Shown here in pieces: positions 11,101 through 15,763 of a stretch of DNA of 40,470 nucleotides. The notes beneath the pieces are model-generated. The model was given only the letters and a program-made list of their open reading frames with translations, had not been told where the DNA came from and made no database searches. Each line of letters begins with the position of its first letter. The first letter of the stretch is position 1. The stretch spans positions 1-40,470 of the forward strand of contig JACPXL010000034.1 of the NCBI GenBank assembly GCA_016196555.1, given 5' to 3'. A program made the translations under genes and the position numbers. The stretch comes from Candidatus Omnitrophota bacterium (lineage in GTDB: Bacteria > Omnitrophota > Omnitrophia > Omnitrophales > Aquincolibacteriaceae).

Positions 11101-12344
11101 CGATTACGTTCATCCTGCAAAGAACTCTCAAATCCTATTTGAACAAACGCTTGTGCGGTTCTTACAACGAGCTCTCGTTCTTCATCGAGCAGCTGAACAT
11201 GATGTGAGCTTAGAAGACTTAAAGCCTCTGAAAGATAATCAATTACGCCCTGAATATCCTTTTGGAAAAGAAGAGGAATTATAATTCTTGCTAGGCCGTC
11301 TTGATCCACAATTTCAAAATCTTTTTGCACTTTTTTAAGAAGATCTGCTGCACGATCTGCTAAAAGCACGGCTTCCGCCGGTCCCCCCGCATCTCGAACT
11401 CCTTGCGCCAAAACCATGGCTCTGTTTAGAAAATACGCGGGCCATTTTTCAGGATCATCCGGAATAATTTCAGCCACACCCCGCAATTCGGATTGGGAGA
11501 TTCCTCTCTCTGAATAATTTCGTCTTAAAGCCTTCTGGTATTCTTCCATCGCTTTTGAGGCCTGTCGTTTATTACGCTCTTCAATTTCACGAAGAGTTTC
11601 TGCGCTGGACTTAGAAGACTTGGGCGGCGTCGCCAAATCCTCAGCCGTAGGAAGAGTTCTCTTTACGGTCTCTAAATATTCTGCCTGCTGAAGAGTCATA
11701 GCAGGCGGAAATCGACGATCAGTTGTATCATAAGCTTCTAGACGAAGAATTATTCCCTTTAAAAAGTAACGCCGTTCTTGCTCTCCAAGCCAAAGCGAAA
11801 GAGGATCTTCAGCAACTCTGAACCACCGATCAGTCATCCACCTGACTGGTTTCAGCGCGTTGCGGACGGTCCCATAAACTTGCTGCCAATTTTCATTTCG
11901 TCTTAAACTTTCCTCATAGGTAAGCTTCGGGGAACCGGCAAGATGCTTAAAATATAAGCCCCCTCCCATCGAAAGGGCTAAAACACCAACAACAGCGGTT
12001 GTAATGAGCAAACCTTTTCCCCAACTCATCGGCTTGCGCATTTCGGATTGGGGAAAAAAGCCGCTTCTAGCTTTTAGTTGTATTTCACGCATCTTTAATT
12101 GAGCTTCGTGATATTCTCTCACCGCTCTTTGAAGGGACTCTCGGTTAAGTTCTTTAATGTCACGAAGGGACGCCGGTTCTTTTGAAGTGGGTGATGCACT
12201 TTCGCCTTGAATATCGCTCGGGATAGGGGTCCAGACAACTCCCGTACCTGCCGAGTCTTGAGCTTTTTCTTGATTCAACCGCCTCTGGATTTCTTCTCTA
12301 AATCGCCTCTCGAAGATTTGACCTAGACGATTTTGAATCTCCAA
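2118..12344 (-). CDS. Giant multi-segment protein with SExR motifs (downstream frame)
   Basis: A 3,408-residue frame with no recognisable enzyme domain. Its most striking feature is fifteen copies of S-E-x-R (Ser at 100, 285, 457, 733, 874, 954, 1142, 1358, 1482, 1913, 2016, 2120, 2616, 3094, 3385), usually after Gln or Arg and usually with Met or Leu as x. Segments between motifs run from about 80 to 500 residues. Membrane-helix-like stretches follow the motifs at 100, 733, 1142, 1913 and 2016, with another before about 510. Residues about 2358-2432, ending LRPGDTVDLILYP, look like a beta-grasp (ThiS/TGS-like) unit, a weak call. Residues 1913-2119 are a tandem duplication. The only local start is a TTG at 12344 with poor ribosome-binding context. 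The frame probably continues the upstream protein by a -1 shift. Secreted or envelope location is inferred from that protein's signal peptide. Confidence 0.8.
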   Translation of the reverse strand: MEIQNRLGQIFERRFREEIQRRLNQEKAQDSAGTGVVWTPIPSDIQGESASPTSKEPASLRDIKELNRESLQRAVREYHEAQLKMREIQLKARSGFFPQSEMRKPMSWGKGLLITTAVVGVLALSMGGGLYFKHLAGSPKLTYEESLRRNENWQQVYGTVRNALKPVRWMTDRWFRVAEDPLSLWLGEQERRYFLKGIILRLEAYDTTDRRFPPAMTLQQAEYLETVKRTLPTAEDLATPPKSSKSSAETLREIEERNKRQASKAMEEYQKALRRNYSERGISQSELRGVAEIIPDDPEKWPAYFLNRAMVLAQGVRDAGGPAEAVLLADRAADLLKKVQKDFEIVDQDGLARIIIPLLFQKDIQGVIDYLSEALSLLSSHHVQLLDEERELVVRTAQAFVQIGFESSLQDERNRQIVEQTIMSANLVMLLPGAISALFGTGARISEIVIVGQKARSESRTGKNEKKTSIGRILLKEVGFYGAVLGLVGTIAPLLLIGGHFLFGNKEPQVAPEANQAESTIQEVASTPPSPTRVQLLMDKIKNLKLDDATRLEAARELGRMIHKAEEDGNPQLAQEITDQFYEFFVWLSSDQFLPMVNNGSRFKQTSIYLWPAIWKDSDGIWHVHVIPADGGESYDAFAYVEAFATSPRAFEAFIKMLNAPIAADNFYMPYFGGQGAGLYPGQKSQKALESAIREREQLEKEPQSLGERKSNAIIRDFYKTRLEKVKSMPPFSEMRKPMSFKKLTLIVALLSAVVGISGTAYFYQTLLADLPNASPTERENRSWNRGIAYLKAYEMMLPTRKLSNAIFGQDDYLSAWLLARAKVNQIDEEGNLVRVVQFAPSKLWANPEVTVTTYEYEREDGASIPKKVTFSQSELRSEKTEKRTAEELARGDFNASASDGSRGGIRFLLGTLWRGLQGFPFYSFLSQFVSGGYSRIASVASRIMEITSPTARSEPRVNTAQFVKASIEYLRHLATDSNATLWGSSTSDRTHNPVQLLNHVLSPAIAKENQRATSDKKPPQEFLLQIAEQLIDRIGEIATDIFAEEYDAAHKGDMLWLTGGPMRDLRTLAGEVADQIKREIVVEEGSAANGKTNLGWFVRIDENIIASSGPSEYKLQFMTREVNALFEKFAAQLENKNSIRSEMRQNLIDQMMARLPSEIVTPVVYIALAGVAGYAAYQIWSTSRRPAEEQSRSIEDGVKNVLEILRERNFNEAIVSDKDFSDAVTDVYRTYKPYQLSDGAIADEILVSLGLRDIRSLSPDEVAAIIGQGLEEYPRPSLEITTVFFALSSYENLPQGVLYPDSPVYQAVSDFYASRRLNGSSLQDIIDELDSLLRGAGMGPHAAPQLVANVIRGVNQSELRQYEVILTNKELFQGILLAESFRQQLEDLAREFNSPEYVKKPAQEAIQGLLKADSDNRNGAARIARAKRLFLITAISQFGSTEARKPLADYFAWNGLGEKKFPLVAKFLNLVGKAMTVASHSELRSQEPPDFSAYFIPETLTTKNGWPESFRIRIDERYDEGSKERFDVDVLFSLNTDKDKSDRLDLKSPPRKLVYYITMPSRPPKEVSIDLNAAGVVETVAFDMSTTGMSLKLLVRIEAWLEKLKNGVPFNDKHPVFQGSEAPEVKEPDLQNSTLQSSLERILRQRYVSRVDIMAILSEADQLKKYKQTQNIDQIQFGEWGVREEGRLKFGEGEERLNAFQLDVKPPRLGDAEIESQLESLRETLQKFMPAYAIEFIKDFSGNGVLRLQFTWRVQKRNIKGLESKSDDATKVPITWNYSLNRGQEDWTITLNETSKTALKRPDPRLELTYEVQSTTTLRPIGTVRLAMSAKIGPDGSRTIDPKSEIKYTGYLSEWRRDTKTPEHSTWLEFNNFMQVARQSPWGFELKDRKKNLNPDILNIVLEPIDRIARQSEMRQTGPEIIGAIGIGVLAISALWGVNRLMLAERLKRASQTKFEYRPDNRSGVWRVEAGYKTFFATDAELRLKLGDYGVEITPKIEQDIADAKRNPIRQTSQSEMRQIEPEIIISAIGIGLVAGAILWADKRLRIAKGLERASKTKFEYRPGKGGGDWLVEVGYQTFVATDGELRSKLELYGVKITPKIERDIEAAKRNFVRQTSQSELRTEDEDKKELVRMAAGLSVREKPSTADEKNIIAGIILQARKAEALTPLQIKPLEQPEPSRVGEDRFQVEPLLREIGNRDRGIDGVEMLIFNDIQTGARAFNPATRSFEEAILPQLTVFLGVIELENLENDGKVHEYALLESPYQDKTHFLVRRSVIKKSQIELIRVDSGYGMRRIAFAPSTALPGALIRSPKVDLGDLILKDFGRTNLIHLPPMRGGLDLIEIGGARREIAAEAGVTVRITIHVSDEKIVTKEFRIKAGGTLGHILAQLPPQMPVLIAEVQGKDFQKRPLNFDEVLRPGDTVDLILYPNEMFTSEEESFYAKITAQKPLPMTKLNMDPILARIPESEKLGTLVSVEGADTAAPFIIFRVEIRTNVAAILRSMRFSLYNVIIAAVLLGETSLNLSSELEPGQEIRIQFGPRRPLKPAAPAPVSPITWPTTTVRPPASSESSNMNASRETEQHPLAKLPQRLEITSAPVVQQWVLPSTPRVGTSRSEMRTPDLSTVSSPAYVGYNEGNRKVAVTLEDRTEIMEVLTARFKELSAGKSFNEDKFDKEFLEFFNTAWGKSRLQSLKVIPSSSALIRGLAQISQDNLIYELIPNSGPATAEIENLAKKAGVRKIYFVFNKSGWLTAFGIWMDIVSPAERNLIAQRVSQRETQQVITRTVEAQRVTPWESLLTYLSEKAGVVRSGKEKTIARDFFITRKGFDVAGALTDHSKWEQVDDPVVLQQLEGIFARLPVKKFQRAAGFKVQAGTPLSDVEAALRLLHGNSKHEIATSDPAFRWSRRRSSLDGLQTETGEIVQWVEQWLNEGEIQKTTQHRIIYTLHRRTNGSKIVEISKKGDSVRFTSTGWTDIVGQISDPPSRLEFAHKLEKILAQPSSRTKKDRDWKYLYDMELTNRTKRVYYRVIGKTILFVAAYKREDLNTYTSDGPKSKLRDLSNAAPNALLHDAFSVEDSVQKLQDNFPIKFIGANSEMRDIERIPTLSTPGLEALSERFQVSLGIRPAILALDQNSAIAAMPGAAIPAFLVTLRTGLITAPTLSVEISQLVPIAEMVQRATAPVVDQTFTPAIDFLTARWSKPTKVTREQTFPLGIRIGGDDNAVVQDWVDAALADGRVKWLVVTGPNARAINQYLDQIQQAGRTVTTVGNMNTHRGDGVYDIPVMEANNPQPLRNPNVVQIGISDSEGIKTDPSLKRMEILLQARLAVAMLEKRPNGWNAVSSAEIRPLLKEVSRVLLPGLHADVLKGRIENTPNGPRLIVTVSRSEFRTYLQRLTRVLESKKLVGKAA
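5988..6299 (-). repeat. Tandem protein repeat, unit 2
   Basis: Residues 2016-2119 of the giant frame (104 residues) repeat the preceding unit. Each starts QSEMRQ, then a Pro-Glu-Ile-Ile membrane helix ending near LW, then ASKTKFEYRP, a W-x-VE-x-GY strand, ATDGELRSKL, YGVKITPKIE, and finishes with RQTSQSE. Identity is high but not complete, so this is an old duplication rather than an assembly artefact. Confidence 0.9.
6300..6608 (-). repeat. Tandem protein repeat, unit 1
   Basis: Residues 1913-2015 of the giant frame (103 residues), aligned end to end with unit 2 and one residue shorter in the arginine/glycine loop (RPDNRSGVW against RPGKGGGDW). Both units end in the same DNA, TTCGGATTGACTAGTTTGTC on the plus strand (at about 5983-6002 and 6295-6314). 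That fixes the duplication boundary exactly at the SExR motif. Confidence 0.9.
9891..10148 (-). repeat. SEMRKP membrane module, copy 4
   Basis: Residues 733-818 of the giant frame. The module has SEMRKPMSFKK, one membrane helix, YFYQTLLADLPNASPTE, an N-R-S-x-N-R box, a Tyr-rich helix ending LPTRKL, and a closing D-x-LSAWL. It aligns with three other modules around the frame junction (11787, 12387 and 12785). Confidence 0.85.
11787..12047 (-). repeat. SEMRKP membrane module, copy 3
   Basis: Residues 100-186 of the giant frame. It opens SEMRKPMSWGK, followed by a membrane helix rich in Val/Ala/Gly, then a YEESLRRNENWQQVYG segment, LKPVRW and EDPLSLWL. The LKPVR and EDPLS blocks match copies 1 and 2 in the upstream frame, which shows that the two frames belong to one protein lineage. 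Confidence 0.88.
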
Positions 12345-15300
12345 ATTCCTTCTAGAGACTTCCAGTGCCTCCTCAGCTTCTTTAAATACCTGAATGAAAC
12401 TGGATCCACAATATTCGGATTGTTTGCAACCTCTTGGACCAATGTTCTCACCGGTTTTAGTTCACTATATATGTCCCCATAGAACTTTAGTCGATTTTTG
12501 CTGCGGTTTTGAAGTTCTTCGGCTGAAGCATTCGGCGGGTCGGCCAAGCGCGTTTGATAATAAGCTATACCGCTGCCAATGCCTAAGGCTGAGGCGAGAA
12601 ATGTGGCGGCAATCACAAACGTTTTAAAAATCTTCGGTTTACGTAATTGAGAATCGCTTGGGAGATTTGAAACCCGCATTTCGGATTGACGCAGTTTATT
12701 CAAATCTTCGTTCAGCTCTCTGTTCCAGTCTTCTATCGCACCCGCGTTAAAAACCCGAGTTTCGATAAACTGGTTCCTAGCCTTTCTATCAAACCATTGC
12801 GACAATCCATCTTCAGGAACACCAAATAAGTTTGTAACCCACCTCACTGGCGTTAGTGCCGTATACCCCATCTGATAGGCGCGTTGCCGATTGAAGCTTC
12901 GCTTGGCAAGTTCTTGATTAGAAGCTTTCGGAGGATATGCCAAATAGGCAATGTAACCGTAAGAAGCGGCGGTAAAGCCAACCGCTCCGATTAAAAGAGC
13001 CGTAAGTGTCCATTTTTTAAAGCTCGTCGCCCGGATTTCGGAAGCGGCTCTGTCCTCCTCATCATCAGAAGATATTGGCGGCAGCTGGTTCAATTGCTTC
13101 ATAAATGGTCCGTCCGGACGTTGAATGCCGCGTCCACCCACAAGAAGGCGGCGCGGAGTTGATTCGATAGTCGTTAGAACGGAAAGCAAATCCACCGCCT
13201 TTTGTAACGCTGATTGAACTTCCGATTCCTTTCTAGAATCAGCGGAAAAAATTTTCCCGCTACTTATATCGATAACAGAAAAAGTGAGTTCGTACGGCGT
13301 GGGAGTTTGCGCAGAAAATTTTCCTTCTCCAAAAATCTCAGCTATTACTCTTTCAAGGCTGGCTGCAAGTTGTTCTGACGTAAATCCGGTGGCAGTTTTG
13401 TCTCCTACAGTGACGTGATACCCTGTTTGGGCAGATGCGCCACTCAGCCAGCGAACATCGACATTATAACTTTGAAGATTGGTCCGCATTTCAGAAGCAG
13501 CGGCAGTGGTTTTGGCTTGAGGAATCAGTCTTCCCTTTTGGGCTTCGGCTTTCTGACCCAACATTCCCAGAGTTGCTTTCACCGAATTCTGCGTGAGGAC
13601 AACAGGTCCTGTTTTCACATCCGCGCGGGAATAGGCAAAAGGATTTCCAGGAATCAACCGGAGACCACCGACAGACTCTCCACGATGCCTAACTATGCTC
13701 ACATGATCGGAATTTTCTTCAACGGAAGCTTGGCGGTCTTGGCCGTAGGCGGTTTGGCCCAAATTCGCCAAAATTTCACGGGCCTCGGCTTCAGTAGTAT
13801 TCGTACGCTGAGCAATTTCCAAAATCGCGAGAACCATTCCTTGAACTTCACCATGAGGGCTAACTCTATTCGCCCCTTGTCCAAAACGAGTCCCTTCTGT
13901 TATCTGACGCAAAACTTCTTCAAGGTTGGCGGTATCGAAAATAGTTTTTCGGGTTTCCATCATCGTCGCGATGTAATTGTCAGTTTCTGGCTTTTGCGTG
14001 AGACGCGGCATCAAAGTGCTGAAGCTCACTTCGTCCTCGCGGAAAAGTTCCATCAGACCGTCGGTATGGAAACCTCCGGTGATCAAAACCGCTTTTTCGG
14101 ATTTCGAATTCGACATTTCATCGCGCAATGTCTGATAAAAAACCGATTCACGTTCATGCGCAAGCTCATAAAAACTGAAAGCCGTGGCAAAAATTTCGGC
14201 GAGCGGTTTGAGTTCCGCCTCCCCTGGTCCTTGTATCATATCCACGGAAATTTTTCCGGATTCAAGATGCTTGATGCGCTCGTTCATCGCATCGGGCTTG
14301 ATCCATTCACGCCGGTAAACCGCGCGCTGCCACTCTTCGCGGTTGAGTTCCAAATGCATTAATTTGGTCAGGAGTTTTTGGTCGCGGAAAAGCTCGAGCA
14401 GGTTTTTTTCTAATTCGGTCTTGGTCAATTCCGTGAGGATTTTGTCAAAAAGGATTTCGATTTCTTTGAAAAGATTTTTGGAATCAAGTTCGCTTTTTAA
14501 AATCAAATAGCCGGCGTAAAGGCTGAAGGCGGGATAATCGTGGAAATAAAAACCTTTGGGACCCGCCTCTTCCACCAGGCGTTCGAGCAAATAGCGCGGA
14601 GAATTGCGATAGGACTCCGGGTCCGCGGAGGCCCGGTTCATGGTGATTTTCTTTTCTTCGAAAGTTTCGACGGATTTAAGGACTTCCTCGGAAACACGTT
14701 TGGATTTCAGGAATTCCACCAAGCGCGCCCGTTCGGTCAAAGCCGTTTCGCGATTTAAATCCTTCTCCATGGATTGAATGACGAGCAGGCGCGTGATCTG
14801 CGGCCATTCTACCTGGGCAAAAATACTTTCAAGGTCAAGACCAAGGGCCTTTTTGGCATCGAGAGAGAGCTTTTTGACGTAAGGAAGAAATTCGCGATGA
14901 CCTTCTTCAAATTTCCCCCATTCGGAAAGAAGCTGGCGGGCTTCAGGGGAATAAAAACGTGAGGCCAGGCGCTCCAGTTTGGCGCTTGTGCCGGCAAGAA
15001 AATTATCCGAATCTGATTTGGCGCCGTAAACTTTTTTGAAGGCGTCGTAATTAGCGCGATAAAGTTCAGTTTTTTCAATTCCGATTGCCTTGACGTCGCC
15101 GGGCGCATTCATGAGATAAAGTTCAGCGCCGGTGAGTTCCCCTTTTTGCGCAAAATAATCGGCCAGCTGCATATTACGTTCGGCATCGGGAAAAAGCCGC
15201 ATATAGTCCGCATTCAAAGGCTCGGCCGCCCCTTCCACGAAAATCAATTTAAAACCGTAAGTTTTGTAAAGATAGTCGAGAAGGTCTTTGATTTTGCTTT

Positions 15301-15544
15301 GGGCTTCGTAATTTCCGTGGGCGTTTTGAATATGCAGAATAAGACGCGGATCCGGTTTGGCCGGGGCCTCGTAAATTTCTTCGATCGAGGCAAGATTATC
15401 GGGAATTTCGATATGGAAAAATCCGGGAGTTTCGCGCGAGGACAAAACCTCGATGCCGGCCTGAGGCATACCCCAGACGGAGTTTGTGACCACAAATGAA
15501 AATAAAGTCACCGCACCGACTATTCTTTGTAGTGGTTTAGTCAT
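12323..15544 (-). CDS. Secreted TraB/ChaN/TIKI-like domain protein with SExR modules (upstream frame)
   Basis: A 1,073-residue protein. Residues 1-25 form a Sec-type signal peptide (basic start, hydrophobic core, ending NSVWG). Residues about 65-510 resemble the TraB/ChaN/EreA/TIKI fold: LHIQNAH (His71, His76), IFVEGA (Glu104) and a late GGFHTDGL (His493) are the His/Glu/His landmarks of those metal-dependent or putative hydrolases. This assignment is from motifs only. SExR motifs follow at Ser684, 835 and 954, and two paralogous membrane modules fill 835-920 and 965-1050. The protein ends in the middle of a module and its last 60 bases overlap the giant frame, so the natural product probably continues there. 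A good AGGGGA ribosome-binding site lies six bases before the ATG. Confidence 0.85.
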   Translation of the reverse strand: MTKPLQRIVGAVTLFSFVVTNSVWGMPQAGIEVLSSRETPGFFHIEIPDNLASIEEIYEAPAKPDPRLILHIQNAHGNYEAQSKIKDLLDYLYKTYGFKLIFVEGAAEPLNADYMRLFPDAERNMQLADYFAQKGELTGAELYLMNAPGDVKAIGIEKTELYRANYDAFKKVYGAKSDSDNFLAGTSAKLERLASRFYSPEARQLLSEWGKFEEGHREFLPYVKKLSLDAKKALGLDLESIFAQVEWPQITRLLVIQSMEKDLNRETALTERARLVEFLKSKRVSEEVLKSVETFEEKKITMNRASADPESYRNSPRYLLERLVEEAGPKGFYFHDYPAFSLYAGYLILKSELDSKNLFKEIEILFDKILTELTKTELEKNLLELFRDQKLLTKLMHLELNREEWQRAVYRREWIKPDAMNERIKHLESGKISVDMIQGPGEAELKPLAEIFATAFSFYELAHERESVFYQTLRDEMSNSKSEKAVLITGGFHTDGLMELFREDEVSFSTLMPRLTQKPETDNYIATMMETRKTIFDTANLEEVLRQITEGTRFGQGANRVSPHGEVQGMVLAILEIAQRTNTTEAEAREILANLGQTAYGQDRQASVEENSDHVSIVRHRGESVGGLRLIPGNPFAYSRADVKTGPVVLTQNSVKATLGMLGQKAEAQKGRLIPQAKTTAAASEMRTNLQSYNVDVRWLSGASAQTGYHVTVGDKTATGFTSEQLAASLERVIAEIFGEGKFSAQTPTPYELTFSVIDISSGKIFSADSRKESEVQSALQKAVDLLSVLTTIESTPRRLLVGGRGIQRPDGPFMKQLNQLPPISSDDEEDRAASEIRATSFKKWTLTALLIGAVGFTAASYGYIAYLAYPPKASNQELAKRSFNRQRAYQMGYTALTPVRWVTNLFGVPEDGLSQWFDRKARNQFIETRVFNAGAIEDWNRELNEDLNKLRQSEMRVSNLPSDSQLRKPKIFKTFVIAATFLASALGIGSGIAYYQTRLADPPNASAEELQNRSKNRLKFYGDIYSELKPVRTLVQEVANNPNIVDPVSFRYLKKLRRHWKSLEGIWRFKIV
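12380..12386 (-). other. Possible -1 ribosomal frameshift heptamer T TTA AAG
   Basis: Read on the minus strand from 12386 to 12380, TTTAAAG lies in the upstream frame as T|TTA|AAG. A -1 slip gives TTT|AAA, exactly the frame of the 3,408-residue ORF. This fits the X XXY YYZ rule. The zero-frame stop (TAG, 12325-12323) lies about 55 bases downstream. Comparison with the paralogous EDPLS block places any shift after about 12395, so the heptamer lies inside the roughly 70-base window where the shift must occur. No strong downstream stem-loop is obvious by eye. A simple indel mutation or sequencing error is the alternative. Confidence 0.4.
12387..12652 (-). repeat. SEMRKP membrane module, copy 2
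   Basis: Residues 965-1053 of the upstream frame. The opening motif is degraded to SQLRKP, then come a membrane helix, YYQTRLADPPNASAEEL, NRSKNR, LKPVR and VDPVS. The VDPVS block aligns with EDPLS of copy 3, so the upstream reading frame is still correct here. That places the frame change just downstream. Confidence 0.85.
12785..13042 (-). repeat. SEMRKP membrane module, copy 1
   Basis: Residues 835-920 of the upstream frame. It opens SEIRATSFKKW, followed by a membrane helix, YLAYPPKASNQEL, KRSFNR, LTPVRW and EDGLSQWF. The order of blocks is the same as in copies 2-4. Confidence 0.85.
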
Positions 15545-15559
15545 TTTCCCCTGTGAGGT

Positions 15560-15581
15560 TAAATCTTTTTAAATAGATTTA
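15560..15581. promoter_or_regulatory. 7-bp inverted repeat in the leader of the giant-protein gene
   Basis: TAAATCT (15560-15566) and AGATTTA (15575-15581) form perfect arms around an eight-base AT spacer, 16-37 bases before the ATG at 15544. It could be an operator or a weak RNA hairpin. The region is very AT-rich, which lowers its significance. Confidence 0.3.
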
Positions 15582-15593
15582 AATTGTATGTAA

Positions 15594-15622
15594 AAGATAC
15601 ACTATAAGCCTCATAATTTCAA
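15594..15622 (-). promoter_or_regulatory. Candidate promoter of the giant-protein gene
   Basis: On the minus strand, TTGAAA (15622-15617) and TATCTT (15599-15594) are separated by 17 bases. This would give a leader of roughly 40 bases containing the inverted repeat at 15560-15581 and the ribosome-binding site. The -10 is imperfect, and nearby TATAGT and TACAAT boxes are alternatives. The remaining intergenic DNA (15623-15676) is AT-rich with no other signal seen. Confidence 0.35.
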
Positions 15623-15676
15623 ACTTATTCTCAGACTTCTCGAAATTTTATTTAACTTATTTAGATTGAATCAGTT

Positions 15677-15753
15677 ACGTCATCCTGAGCGCGGTGAAGG
15701 ATCTCGCCTTTTAAAATCGAGATTCTTCGTCGCTTCGCTCCTCAGAATGACGT
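15677..15753. repeat. Dispersed inverted repeat, type A
   Basis: ACGTCATCCTGAGC...GAAGGATCTCG, then a short loop, then CGAGATTCTTCG...CTCAGAATGACGT. The outer arms are imperfectly complementary and form a long hairpin just beyond the uvrD stop. It may end or stabilise that transcript. It shares its core with copies at 16258, 16600 and 18510. Confidence 0.85.
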
Positions 15754-15763
15754 AGAGGGGGAG

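Larger units (their letters stand above)
2118..13495 (-). repeat. Set of 18 SExR motif sites dividing the giant protein
   Basis: The peptide [Q/R/A/F/H/N]-S-E-[M/L, rarely I/F/P/S]-R recurs at serine codons with first base (minus strand) at 13495, 13042, 12685, 12047, 11492, 10976, 10148, 9725, 9485, 8921, 8273, 7901, 6608, 6299, 5987, 4499, 3065 and 2192. Most copies share a DNA core, CAATCCGAAATGCG or CAATCCGAATTGCGG. A few differ in codons but keep the peptide (TCA GAA ATG AGA at 3065, TCT GAA TTC AGA at 2192), which points to selection on protein as well as common descent. Two copies are degraded at x (RSESR at 10976, RSEPR at 9485). None of the neighbouring housekeeping proteins shows the motif in series. 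Confidence 0.85.

Noticed and set aside
12323-12476. A further SExR-like peptide (QSEYC) in the downstream frame just before the overlap, from CAATCCGAA at 12414-12422
   Set aside because: Paralogue alignment (VDPVS with EDPLS) shows that the other frame is translated here, reading NNPNIV, and the Arg is absent.
13415-14362. Long open frame on the plus strand (315 codons)
   Set aside because: It is antisense to the conserved TraB/ChaN-like domain, shows no family features and has no promoter or ribosome-binding site.
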